Shown here one piece after another: positions 1 through 5,170 of a stretch of 8,608 nt of DNA. The notes under the pieces were generated by a model, which saw only the letters and a list, made by a program, of their open reading frames with translations, was not told the origin of the DNA and did no database searches. Position numbers and translations under genes: made by a program. How positions within the stretch are numbered: the first letter of the stretch is position 1; the number at the start of each line of letters is the position of its first letter. Origin of the DNA: RFQD01 sp049314515 (GTDB lineage Bacteria > Actinomycetota > Actinomycetes > Actinomycetales > Microbacteriaceae); contig JBMOEY010000062.1 in assembly GCA_049314515.1 (NCBI GenBank), positions 1 through 8,608 on the forward strand. The letters run 5' to 3'.

Positions 1-70
1 GGGTAGCTCAGTTGGTTAGAGCGCACGACTCATAATCGTGAGGTCGCGGGATCGTGCCCCGCTCCAGCTA
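1..70 (+). tRNA. tRNA-Met (CAT anticodon), 5' end cut by window
   Basis: A cloverleaf can be folded by eye. The window opens on acceptor bases 5-7 (GGG). The D stem is GCTC/GAGC (7-10 with 19-22), the anticodon stem is CACGA/TCGTG (24-28 with 36-40) with loop CTCATAA and anticodon CAT at 31-33, and the T stem is GCGGG/CCCGC (46-50 with 58-62). The acceptor 3' strand TCCAGCT (63-69) is followed by discriminator A70. The first four acceptor bases should be AGCT just upstream of the window. CCA is not encoded (next bases are CAT), so it must be added after transcription. The CAT anticodon fits elongator Met; a lysidine-modified tRNA-Ile2 cannot be excluded. The T loop ATCGTGC departs from the usual TTCRANN: the 54 and 58 positions carry A and T instead of T and A. 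Confidence 0.88.
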
Positions 71-71
71 C

Positions 72-113
72 ATAAAACAAAGAACCGACCCGAAGGTCGG
101 TTCTTTGTTTTAT
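72..113 (+). terminator. Perfect 19-bp hairpin terminator after the tRNA
   Basis: Bases 72-90 are exactly complementary to 95-113, with a 4-nt CGAA loop (91-94). The upper part of the stem is GC-rich (ACCGACC/GGTCGGT) and the lower part is A/T-rich, giving the T-rich 3' arm TTCTTTGTTTTAT expected of an intrinsic terminator. Because the A-rich 5' arm mirrors the T-rich 3' arm, it should work in both directions. It begins two bases after the tRNA discriminator and most simply ends the tRNA transcript. Confidence 0.9.
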
Positions 114-152
114 GCGGACCGGTGTTGGACGATCTCGTCGAAGCGGGATCTG

Positions 153-198
153 GGGCCCCTGACTTGGAGAAACGCGCAGCGTTTTTGTCAGGGAGCCC
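153..198 (+). repeat. Two-tier inverted repeat / RNA stem-loop
   Basis: GGGC+CCCTGAC (153-163) pairs with GTCAGGG+A+GCCC (187-198): 11 base pairs with a single bulged A at 194. Inside, after an asymmetric internal loop (TTGGAG against TT), AAACGC (170-175) pairs with GCGTTT (179-184) around a GCA loop. The inner hairpin runs into five T residues (182-186), but no T tract follows the outer stem, so it is not a classical terminator. It could be a structured RNA element or a protein-binding repeat; nothing identifies its role. Confidence 0.5.
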
Positions 199-199
199 G

Positions 200-214
200 C
201 TCCAGCCGCTGGAG
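200..214. repeat. Inverted repeat CTCCAGC-C-GCTGGAG
   Basis: CTCCAGC (200-206) and GCTGGAG (208-214) are exact reverse complements around a single C. The one-base centre suits a dimeric DNA-binding protein better than an RNA hairpin. It lies 129 bp upstream of the lipoprotein start codon. Its left arm is also part of an 11-bp match to the tRNA 3' end. Operator function is speculative. Confidence 0.35.
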
Positions 215-329
215 ATTCGCAAACGTCGCGAGTGCATCCCGAGTGCGTGCCATATTCGACCCATTCCCCCATTCAGCGCATAAAGTTACCAAGAATTTTT
301 GGAGATCCCATTTGTTACGTCGGTATGGC

Positions 330-335
330 GGGAGG
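330..335 (+). promoter_or_regulatory. Shine-Dalgarno site for the first lipoprotein
   Basis: GGGAGG lies 8 nt before ATG 344. It decides the start against an upstream in-frame TTG at 299, which would add 15 residues in front of the lipoprotein signal peptide. Clear Shine-Dalgarno sites are scarce in this window, so this gene is started differently from the genes downstream. Confidence 0.75.
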
Positions 336-343
336 CCTTCAGC

Positions 344-829
344 ATGACACGAACGAACTTCACGGTTGAAGGTCGGCGCGGGCGCCTCACGGCGTTGCTT
401 CTCGTGGCGGCTGTGCTCGCCACGGGTACCTTGAGTGGATGCGCCCCGGGCGCGGAGTCGACGGCGACGGGATCTTCTCAATCTTCGGTTGAGCGTCGGG
501 CAGGGGAGAAGAGCACTCGACTGTGTATTCGCAACAACTCGTCGACCGAGTTCACGGCCAGCTTCAACAGATTCGATGGCATCAACGGCGATCCGAACGC
601 GGATTACGTCGTCGGACTAACGGCCAAAGGCGGGCAGGTTTGTGCGGACGGTTGGTATAGCAGCCCACCTGATGTATCGGTCGGTGATGCACTCCACCTC
701 GCCGACGGACACAAGTCGTTCTCGCTGAAGCGAAACTCCGATGCGGGATTTATTGAGTTTCAACTCGAAATTGATGACTCGTCTAACGTCACACAGCTTT
801 ACGACTGCTCCGACAGCTATTACGGCTAA
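344..829 (+). CDS. Small secreted lipoprotein of unknown function
   Basis: This 161-residue protein has a complete lipoprotein signal peptide: a basic N-region (R11, R12, R14), a hydrophobic core (about 15-28) and the lipobox LSGC with Cys33 as the lipidated residue. It should be exported and anchored to the outer face of the membrane. A Ser/Thr/Gly-rich linker (34-58) precedes a probable small beta-rich domain (about 59-161). Conserved-looking features are Cys61 in LCIRN, Cys100 in QVCADGW and a third cysteine, Cys155, near the end; Cys61-Cys100 could form a disulfide outside the cell. I recognise no named family. The lipoprotein at 2335-2874 has the same size class and a similar two-cysteine layout, which suggests a paralogue. 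The start is chosen from the GGGAGG site and signal-peptide geometry. The gene stands alone, 47 bp before the decarboxylase gene. Confidence 0.85.
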   Translation: MTRTNFTVEGRRGRLTALLLVAAVLATGTLSGCAPGAESTATGSSQSSVERRAGEKSTRLCIRNNSSTEFTASFNRFDGINGDPNADYVVGLTAKGGQVCADGWYSSPPDVSVGDALHLADGHKSFSLKRNSDAGFIEFQLEIDDSSNVTQLYDCSDSYYG

Positions 830-863
830 ACCGCCAGGAATACCGTTCGAACCGTAAAGCCCC

Positions 864-869
864 TAGCCT
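864..869 (+). promoter_or_regulatory. -10 box for a probable leaderless decarboxylase transcript
   Basis: TAGCCT fits TANNNT and ends 7 nt before ATG 877, the distance expected if transcription begins at or next to the start codon. No Shine-Dalgarno site precedes the ATG. No good -35 hexamer is visible at 17-18 nt. The 8-bp palindrome GTTCGAAC (845-852), within ACCGT-TCGA-ACCGT (842-855), lies just upstream where a regulator could bind. The block TAGCCTGAG resembles TAGTCTGGG in front of the gene at 2335. Confidence 0.5.
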
Positions 870-876
870 GAGTCTC

Positions 877-2292
877 ATGGACTCCTTCTTGCGACTCGGC
901 GATGATCGACAGCAGGTGCTCGAAGAAACCTTTGAGCGGGTGCGACAGGTGTGGGCGGGGTTTGACCACGCGCGAGAAGGCGAACCCGAGCTGAGTGCCG
1001 AGACGCGAGCCATGCTCGCCGACACTTTGCCAGAGCATGGAGTGAACCGCACAATCGCTCTCGATCAGGCCGTCAGCGTGCTCGATCAGTCGCTCGCGCA
1101 GTCGCGCCGAAGGTTCCTCGCCTATATCGGTTCGAGTGGACTCGAAATCGGTGCGGTGGCCGACTTTTTGGCGGCGTCGTATGACATCAACGTCGCGATC
1201 GATGCGCGGGCATCCTCATTCCTAGAAGTGCAAACGGGTAAGTGGATGGCCGAATTCATCGGCTATCCCGGTCGCGGTTTGTTCACCTCGGGTGGCACGG
1301 TGAGCAACATCACCGCGCTCGCCGCGGCGCGCCAGCGGGCAGTACCCGAGTCGCGCGAGCTGGGCAACACGGTGCCGATGGCGGTTTACGTCTCGAGCGA
1401 GGCGCACTACTCGAACAAACGAGCCGTCGAGCTGCTCGGTCTCGGCACGCGTTCCGTGCGCGCTATCCCAATTGATGACCACCACCGCATGGACGTGGCC
1501 GCCCTCGAGGCGCAACTCAAGACCGACATCGCTGCCGGCGTGAAACCCATCTGTATCATCGCCTCGGCGGGCACCACCCTCACCGGTGCCGTTGACCCGT
1601 TGCGTGAAATCGCCCGCATCGCCACGCAGTACGACGTCTGGATGCACGTTGATGGAGCGTATGGTGGCCCGGCTGCGGGCACCAATCTCGTGCGCGACTC
1701 GTTCGACGGGCTCGATCTTGCCGACTCTGTCACCATCGACGCCCATAAGTGGATGTTCGTTCCGAAAGCTTGTTCCATTCTTCTCGTGCGCGACTACTCG
1801 GCGCTCGCGGCAACGTTTGGGCACAACGAGGCGTACATGCCGCACGTCACCGCCGAGCCGAACCCGGTTGATGTGACGCTTGAGTATTCGCGCCCGTTGC
1901 GTGCCCTCAAGTTGTGGCTGGGATTCAAGGCGCATGGGGCGCACGAGTTTCGCCAGGCAATTGAGCACGACATCAGGTTGGCGCGCGAAACGTATGCGCG
2001 CGCATCCGCCGACCCGCACATTCGCGTGTTGCCCACCCCGCCGCAGTTGTCGATTGTGCCACTGCAGCACATTCCGGCTGGCATGACCGACCCGGCCCAC
2101 ATCAGTTCTCACAATGCGGCCCTGTGCGCCGCGATCATCGAGGATGGCCGGGTTTATCTCTCGCCTGCGCAAATCGACGGCGAAACGTGGCTTCGCCCGT
2201 GCTTCACGAACTTTCGAACCGACATAAGTGACGTGGATGCGCTCTTTACGGTCATCGATGAACTGGGTAATCGCATCGAAAACCGCGGGTGA
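877..2292 (+). CDS. Group II PLP-dependent amino-acid decarboxylase
   Basis: This 471-residue cytoplasmic enzyme belongs to the pyridoxal-phosphate decarboxylase family that includes aromatic-L-amino-acid, histidine and glutamate decarboxylases; it should convert an amino acid to its amine plus CO2. Visible fold type I landmarks in order: FTSGGTVSN (136-144) for the cofactor phosphate; EAHYS with His177, equivalent to the ring-stacking histidine; ASAGTTLTGAVDP (229-241); HVDGAYGG with Asp259, which contacts the pyridine nitrogen; DAHKW with Lys291, the Schiff-base lysine; and RALKLWLGFKAHG (342-354), typical of the DDC subgroup. All key residues are present and the length is normal (about 450-500). 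The substrate cannot be read from the sequence. The gene lies between two lipoprotein genes, 47 bp after one and 42 bp before the other, with its own -10-like box, so it may be transcribed alone. No transporter partner, as found in acid-resistance systems, is present nearby. Confidence 0.93.
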   Translation: MDSFLRLGDDRQQVLEETFERVRQVWAGFDHAREGEPELSAETRAMLADTLPEHGVNRTIALDQAVSVLDQSLAQSRRRFLAYIGSSGLEIGAVADFLAASYDINVAIDARASSFLEVQTGKWMAEFIGYPGRGLFTSGGTVSNITALAAARQRAVPESRELGNTVPMAVYVSSEAHYSNKRAVELLGLGTRSVRAIPIDDHHRMDVAALEAQLKTDIAAGVKPICIIASAGTTLTGAVDPLREIARIATQYDVWMHVDGAYGGPAAGTNLVRDSFDGLDLADSVTIDAHKWMFVPKACSILLVRDYSALAATFGHNEAYMPHVTAEPNPVDVTLEYSRPLRALKLWLGFKAHGAHEFRQAIEHDIRLARETYARASADPHIRVLPTPPQLSIVPLQHIPAGMTDPAHISSHNAALCAAIIEDGRVYLSPAQIDGETWLRPCFTNFRTDISDVDALFTVIDELGNRIENRG

Positions 2293-2322
2293 GTTTGCCG
2301 TGCGCGTGAAGTCCCGTTCGTT

Positions 2323-2328
2323 TAGTCT
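2323..2328 (+). promoter_or_regulatory. -10 box for a probable leaderless lipoprotein transcript
   Basis: TAGTCT fits TANNNT and ends 6 nt before ATG 2335. The gene has no Shine-Dalgarno site. The block TAGTCTGGG closely matches TAGCCTGAG at 864-872 in front of the decarboxylase. The nearest -35-like sequence, TTGCCG (2295-2300), is 22 nt away, which is too far, so the promoter rests on its -10 alone. Confidence 0.5.
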
Positions 2329-2334
2329 GGGCGC

Positions 2335-2874
2335 ATGATTAATCTGAGAACTAGCAAACTCCTTCTCCGTCTCACAGGTTTGGGACTCACCGCCGTCGTG
2401 GGCGCGGGCACGTTGGCCGCCTGTTCGTCGAGTGACGCGGAGTCCACGGTTCGCGAAGCTGCCGGATCAAACGGTCTTCCCGTTGTGTGTTACACAAACA
2501 TTGACGTGGAAACTTTGCGACTGAGTTTTGTTCTCGATGATTCGAAATCAATCGTGGAGAGCCACAGCTTGGGTCCTGGCGAAACGTGGTGTGATGACCA
2601 GTCGTACGTGACCCCGTCGGCCACCACGGCAACGGTGAGTCTGCGCTATAACTCGCGACCGAACGAGATCATCAGCTTGCGCACGGAGAAAAACAAGCCG
2701 TTCCCTGCGGTCAAGGCGATCACGAGTAAGGACCTTCCCGAGGATGAGACGCAGAAGTATTTGAAGGTGTCGGAGCAGTTGTCGACGACAGTGTTCCAGT
2801 CCTACAACCTCGGTGTGAGCGCGCAAGTGCAGGGCGCCACGATGGTGGAGAAGATCATCATTCAAAAGGCGTAG
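2335..2874 (+). CDS. Small secreted lipoprotein, probable relative of the protein at 344-829
   Basis: This 179-residue protein carries a lipoprotein signal peptide with basic residues R5, K8 and R12, a hydrophobic stretch (13-27) and lipobox LAAC with Cys30 lipidated. After a Ser-rich linker the domain starts near residue 48. Cys52 in VVCYTN and Cys86 in ETWCDD are 34 residues apart, comparable with Cys61 and Cys100 (39 apart) in the upstream lipoprotein. In both, the first cysteine begins a short strand ending in Asn, and the second follows a Gly-rich turn and is followed by an Asp within two residues. The C-terminal half (about 110-179) is Lys/Glu-rich and has no counterpart upstream. I do not recognise the family; similarity to the upstream protein is by eye and weak. 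It likely faces the cell exterior. It lies 42 bp after the decarboxylase and 56 bp before the fumarase-type gene. Confidence 0.85.
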   Translation: MINLRTSKLLLRLTGLGLTAVVGAGTLAACSSSDAESTVREAAGSNGLPVVCYTNIDVETLRLSFVLDDSKSIVESHSLGPGETWCDDQSYVTPSATTATVSLRYNSRPNEIISLRTEKNKPFPAVKAITSKDLPEDETQKYLKVSEQLSTTVFQSYNLGVSAQVQGATMVEKIIIQKA

Positions 2875-2930
2875 TTCACTATCGAGCGCTCACGTGCATA
2901 GCGCCGTCTTGTCACTGCGAGAATAAAGGC

Positions 2931-4601
2931 ATGAGTAACGCAGCTGATTCGGCCGTGACCTACGTCGACATTTTGCCCCGCACCAAACCGAACTACGCCA
3001 AGACGCTGGTGACCACCGAAGGTGTCGAGCACACCGGCTCCGGTGACAAGGCAGTTCTCGAGGTGGATGGTTCCGCCCTCGAGAAACTCGCCTATGAGGC
3101 ATATCGCGAGGTCAACTACTTTTTGCGCTCCGAGCACCTCGCCCAGTTGCGCAAGATTCTCGACGACCCGGAGGCCTCCGGTAACGACCGCTACGTGGCC
3201 CTCGACCTGCTGAAAAACGCCAACATCGCCGCTGGACGAGTTCTGCCCATGTGCCAAGACACGGGCACTGCTCTCGTGCACGCCAAGCGCGGCCACCGCG
3301 TGATGACCGACGGTCAGGATGCCGCGCACATCTCGCGCGGAATTTACCGCGCGTACCACGACCTCAACCTGCGTTACTCGCAGCTCGCGCCGACGACGCT
3401 GTGGAAAGAGGCGAACACCAAGTCGAACCTCCCGGCCGAAATCGACATTCAGTTGGCTCAGGGCGACTCGTATGATTTTCTGTTCATGGCCAAGGGTGGC
3501 GGCAGCGCAAACAAGTCGTTTCTGTACCAAGAGACCACGGCGATGCTGGATGAGCAGCGCATGCTCGACTTCCTGCGCGAGAAGATCGCGAGCATCGGAA
3601 CGGCAGCCTGCCCGCCGTACCACCTCGCCGTGGTCATCGGCGGAACTTCGGCCGAGTTCACGCTGAAGACCGCGAAGCTCGCGTCCACTCACTATCTCGA
3701 CACGCTGCCCACCGAGGGCAACGGCGAGGGAAGCGGATTCCGCGACCTCGACTTCGAGCAGAAGGTCTTCGAGATGACGCAGACCATTGGCTATGGAGCG
3801 CAGTTTGGTGGCAAGTACTTCTGCCACGATGTGCGCGTGGTGCGCCTCCCGCGTCACGGCGCCTCATTGCCCATCGCGATTGCGGTTTCGTGTTCGGCCG
3901 ACCGCCAGGTGCTCGCCACCATCAACGCCGACGGCGTATGGATTGAGGAGCTCGAGCACGACCCGGCGCGCTTCATCCCCGAGACAGGACTCGAGAAGAT
4001 CGAAGAGGCGTCGCCCGGGCATCCCATCGACCTCAACCAGCCGATGCCCGAGATTCAGAAGCAGCTCAGCGCCCTGAAGGTGGGCGACCGTGTGATGCTC
4101 ACCGGCACGATGATCGTGGCCCGCGACATCGCACACGCGCGGTTGCGCGAGCGTATGGCCAATGGCGAAGGCCTGCCCGACTACGCGCTCAACCACCCGG
4201 TCTATTACGCAGGTCCAGCGAAGACACCCGAGGGACTGCCGACGGGCTCATTCGGGCCGACCACGGCCGGCCGCATGGACGGCTACGTCGACGAGTTCCA
4301 GGCAGCCGGTGGGTCGCTCGTGATGCTCGCCAAGGGCAACCGGTCATCCGCGGTCACGCAGGCATGTCACAAGCACGGCGGCTTCTACCTCGGTTCGGTG
4401 GGCGGTCCGGCTGCGCGATTGGCGCAGGACAGCATCCGTTCGATGGAAATCATCGACTACCCCGAATTGGGCATGGAGGCGGTCTACAAGATCGAGGTGG
4501 AGAACTTCCCGGCGTTCATGATTGTGGATGACAAGGGCAACGACTTTTTCACGATGGACACCAGAAAACCGATCATGCTCGGGCGTCCGCGCTCCGTATA
4601 A
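2931..4601 (+). CDS. Class I [4Fe-4S] fumarate hydratase / mesaconase-type hydro-lyase
   Basis: This 556-residue protein matches iron-sulfur class I fumarases (E. coli FumA/FumB type, about 548 residues) along its whole length. The three cluster ligands are Cys108 (MCQDTG), Cys227 (ACPPYH) and Cys321 (VSCSADR), each exactly three residues past my recollection of the FumA ligands 105, 224 and 318. The C-terminal domain has GPTTAGRMD (442-450), KGNRS (468-472), CHKHGG (479-484) and ELGMEA (512-517). The family interconverts fumarate and L-malate, and several members hydrate mesaconate to (S)-citramalate; sequence alone does not separate these. An extra Cys298 (YFCHD) lies near the cluster region. 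The cluster is oxygen-sensitive in known members. ATG 2931 has only AAAGG one base upstream, too close for a Shine-Dalgarno site; GAGAAT (2919-2924), 6 nt before the ATG, is a weak -10 candidate. The neighbours downstream, CoA-dependent hydratase, lyase and transferase genes, favour a C5-acid role, but a plain TCA-cycle fumarase is equally possible. Confidence 0.93.
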   Translation: MSNAADSAVTYVDILPRTKPNYAKTLVTTEGVEHTGSGDKAVLEVDGSALEKLAYEAYREVNYFLRSEHLAQLRKILDDPEASGNDRYVALDLLKNANIAAGRVLPMCQDTGTALVHAKRGHRVMTDGQDAAHISRGIYRAYHDLNLRYSQLAPTTLWKEANTKSNLPAEIDIQLAQGDSYDFLFMAKGGGSANKSFLYQETTAMLDEQRMLDFLREKIASIGTAACPPYHLAVVIGGTSAEFTLKTAKLASTHYLDTLPTEGNGEGSGFRDLDFEQKVFEMTQTIGYGAQFGGKYFCHDVRVVRLPRHGASLPIAIAVSCSADRQVLATINADGVWIEELEHDPARFIPETGLEKIEEASPGHPIDLNQPMPEIQKQLSALKVGDRVMLTGTMIVARDIAHARLRERMANGEGLPDYALNHPVYYAGPAKTPEGLPTGSFGPTTAGRMDGYVDEFQAAGGSLVMLAKGNRSSAVTQACHKHGGFYLGSVGGPAARLAQDSIRSMEIIDYPELGMEAVYKIEVENFPAFMIVDDKGNDFFTMDTRKPIMLGRPRSV

Positions 4602-4604
4602 AAT
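4599..4604 (+). promoter_or_regulatory. -10 box overlapping the fumarase stop codon, for the MaoC-type gene
   Basis: TAAAAT matches TANNNT and ends 6 nt before ATG 4611; its first three bases are the fumarase TAA stop. The surrounding block 4597-4609 is entirely A/T in a G/C-rich region. No Shine-Dalgarno site precedes ATG 4611. These facts point to a leaderless transcript starting at the hydratase gene. No clear -35 hexamer is seen in the upstream coding sequence. Confidence 0.55.
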
Positions 4605-4610
4605 ATATTC

Positions 4611-5162
4611 ATGACTGAGAACGCAGAATCCAACGGCCGAGTTGTTGAGGGCTGGACCGGTCGACTCTTTGAAGACTTTGCCATTGGCGACATCTACTAC
4701 CACCCGTTCGGCAAGACCGTCACCGAAGCCGACAACCAGATGTTCACGCTCATGACGCAGAACGTCTCGAAGACTCACGTCGACCGCAACTATGCCGCTG
4801 GCACTGCCTACAAGCTGCCGCTCGTGAACTCGACGTTCACTCTCGCACTTGTGACGGGCCAGTCGACGATGGATCTCTCGATGAACGTGTTCGCGAACCT
4901 CGGCTGGGACGAAGTACGCATGCCGGCACCCGTGTACGAAGGCGACACGATCTACTCGCGTTCGAAGGTGCTCGACCTTCGCGAATCCGCCTCGCGCCCG
5001 ACAATGGGTGTCGTCACGGTCGCCACGGAGGGCTTCAACCAAGATGGCACCATCGTCGTCTCGTTCAAGCGCTCGTTCATGATCTACAAAAAGGGCCACC
5101 TGCCGAGCGTCGCCGGTTCGCGCCCCGACGAGTCGAGCCTGCCGCCGGTCGTCGGCAGCTAG
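4611..5162 (+). CDS. MaoC-fold acyl-CoA hydratase (FkbR2 / itaconyl- or mesaconyl-CoA hydratase type)
   Basis: This 183-residue protein has a single hot-dog MaoC domain (about 17-160) resembling the mycobacterial and pseudomonad hydratases encoded beside CitE-like lyases. Landmarks are TEADN (38-42), TQNVSKTHVD (49-58) with the general base His56, LVNSTFTLALVTG (71-83), ANLGWDEVR (95-103), PVYEGDTI (107-114) and ESASRP (125-130). In classical R-specific hydratases the loop has Asp five residues before the His; here that position is Asn51, which I believe is usual in this subgroup. Such enzymes add water across branched or dicarboxylic enoyl-CoAs such as itaconyl-, mesaconyl- or methylglutaconyl-CoA. 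The last 20 residues are Ser/Pro-rich and probably disordered. It starts 9 bp after the fumarase-type gene and ends 8 bp before the lyase gene, whose likely substrate is this enzyme's product. Exact substrate is not determined. Confidence 0.88.
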   Translation: MTENAESNGRVVEGWTGRLFEDFAIGDIYYHPFGKTVTEADNQMFTLMTQNVSKTHVDRNYAAGTAYKLPLVNSTFTLALVTGQSTMDLSMNVFANLGWDEVRMPAPVYEGDTIYSRSKVLDLRESASRPTMGVVTVATEGFNQDGTIVVSFKRSFMIYKKGHLPSVAGSRPDESSLPPVVGS

Positions 5163-5170
5163 CGGTTCGC

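Larger units (their letters stand above)
114..343. other. Gene-free intergenic stretch with inverted repeats
   Basis: No convincing coding sequence lies here. Small open frames crossing it on both strands owe part of their length to the palindromic terminator and show no family features. It contains a two-tier stem-loop (153-198), a 7-1-7 inverted repeat (200-214), two CGAGTGC copies spaced 11 nt apart (229-235 and 240-246), and an 11-bp copy of the tRNA 3' region (196-206 equals 58-68). A TAAAGT box at 281-286 could be a -10 element for the downstream lipoprotein, but no well-spaced -35 is visible. Confidence 0.6.

Noticed and set aside
229..246. Two CGAGTGC direct repeats spaced by 11 nt as activator sites
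   Set aside because: Only two 7-nt copies; not enough to separate from chance and too far from a defined promoter.
16..283. Overlapping short open frames on both strands across the tRNA and terminator, with similar peptide segments on the two strands
   Set aside because: The similarity is produced by the perfect palindrome at 72-113; the frames run through a tRNA gene and show no signal, domain or ribosome binding site.
1222..2172. 316-residue open frame antisense to the decarboxylase
   Set aside because: It is opposite a gene with all catalytic motifs, is Arg/His/Val-rich in the manner of GC-rich antisense frames, and matches no family I know.
2884..2896. Palindromes GAGCGCTC and CACGTG upstream of the fumarase-type gene as an operator
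   Set aside because: Such short palindromes are frequent in GC-rich DNA and are not spaced like a known regulator site.
2862..3857. 331-residue open frame antisense to the fumarase-type gene
   Set aside because: Long antisense frames are common opposite high-GC genes; composition is low-complexity and the + strand gene is unambiguous.
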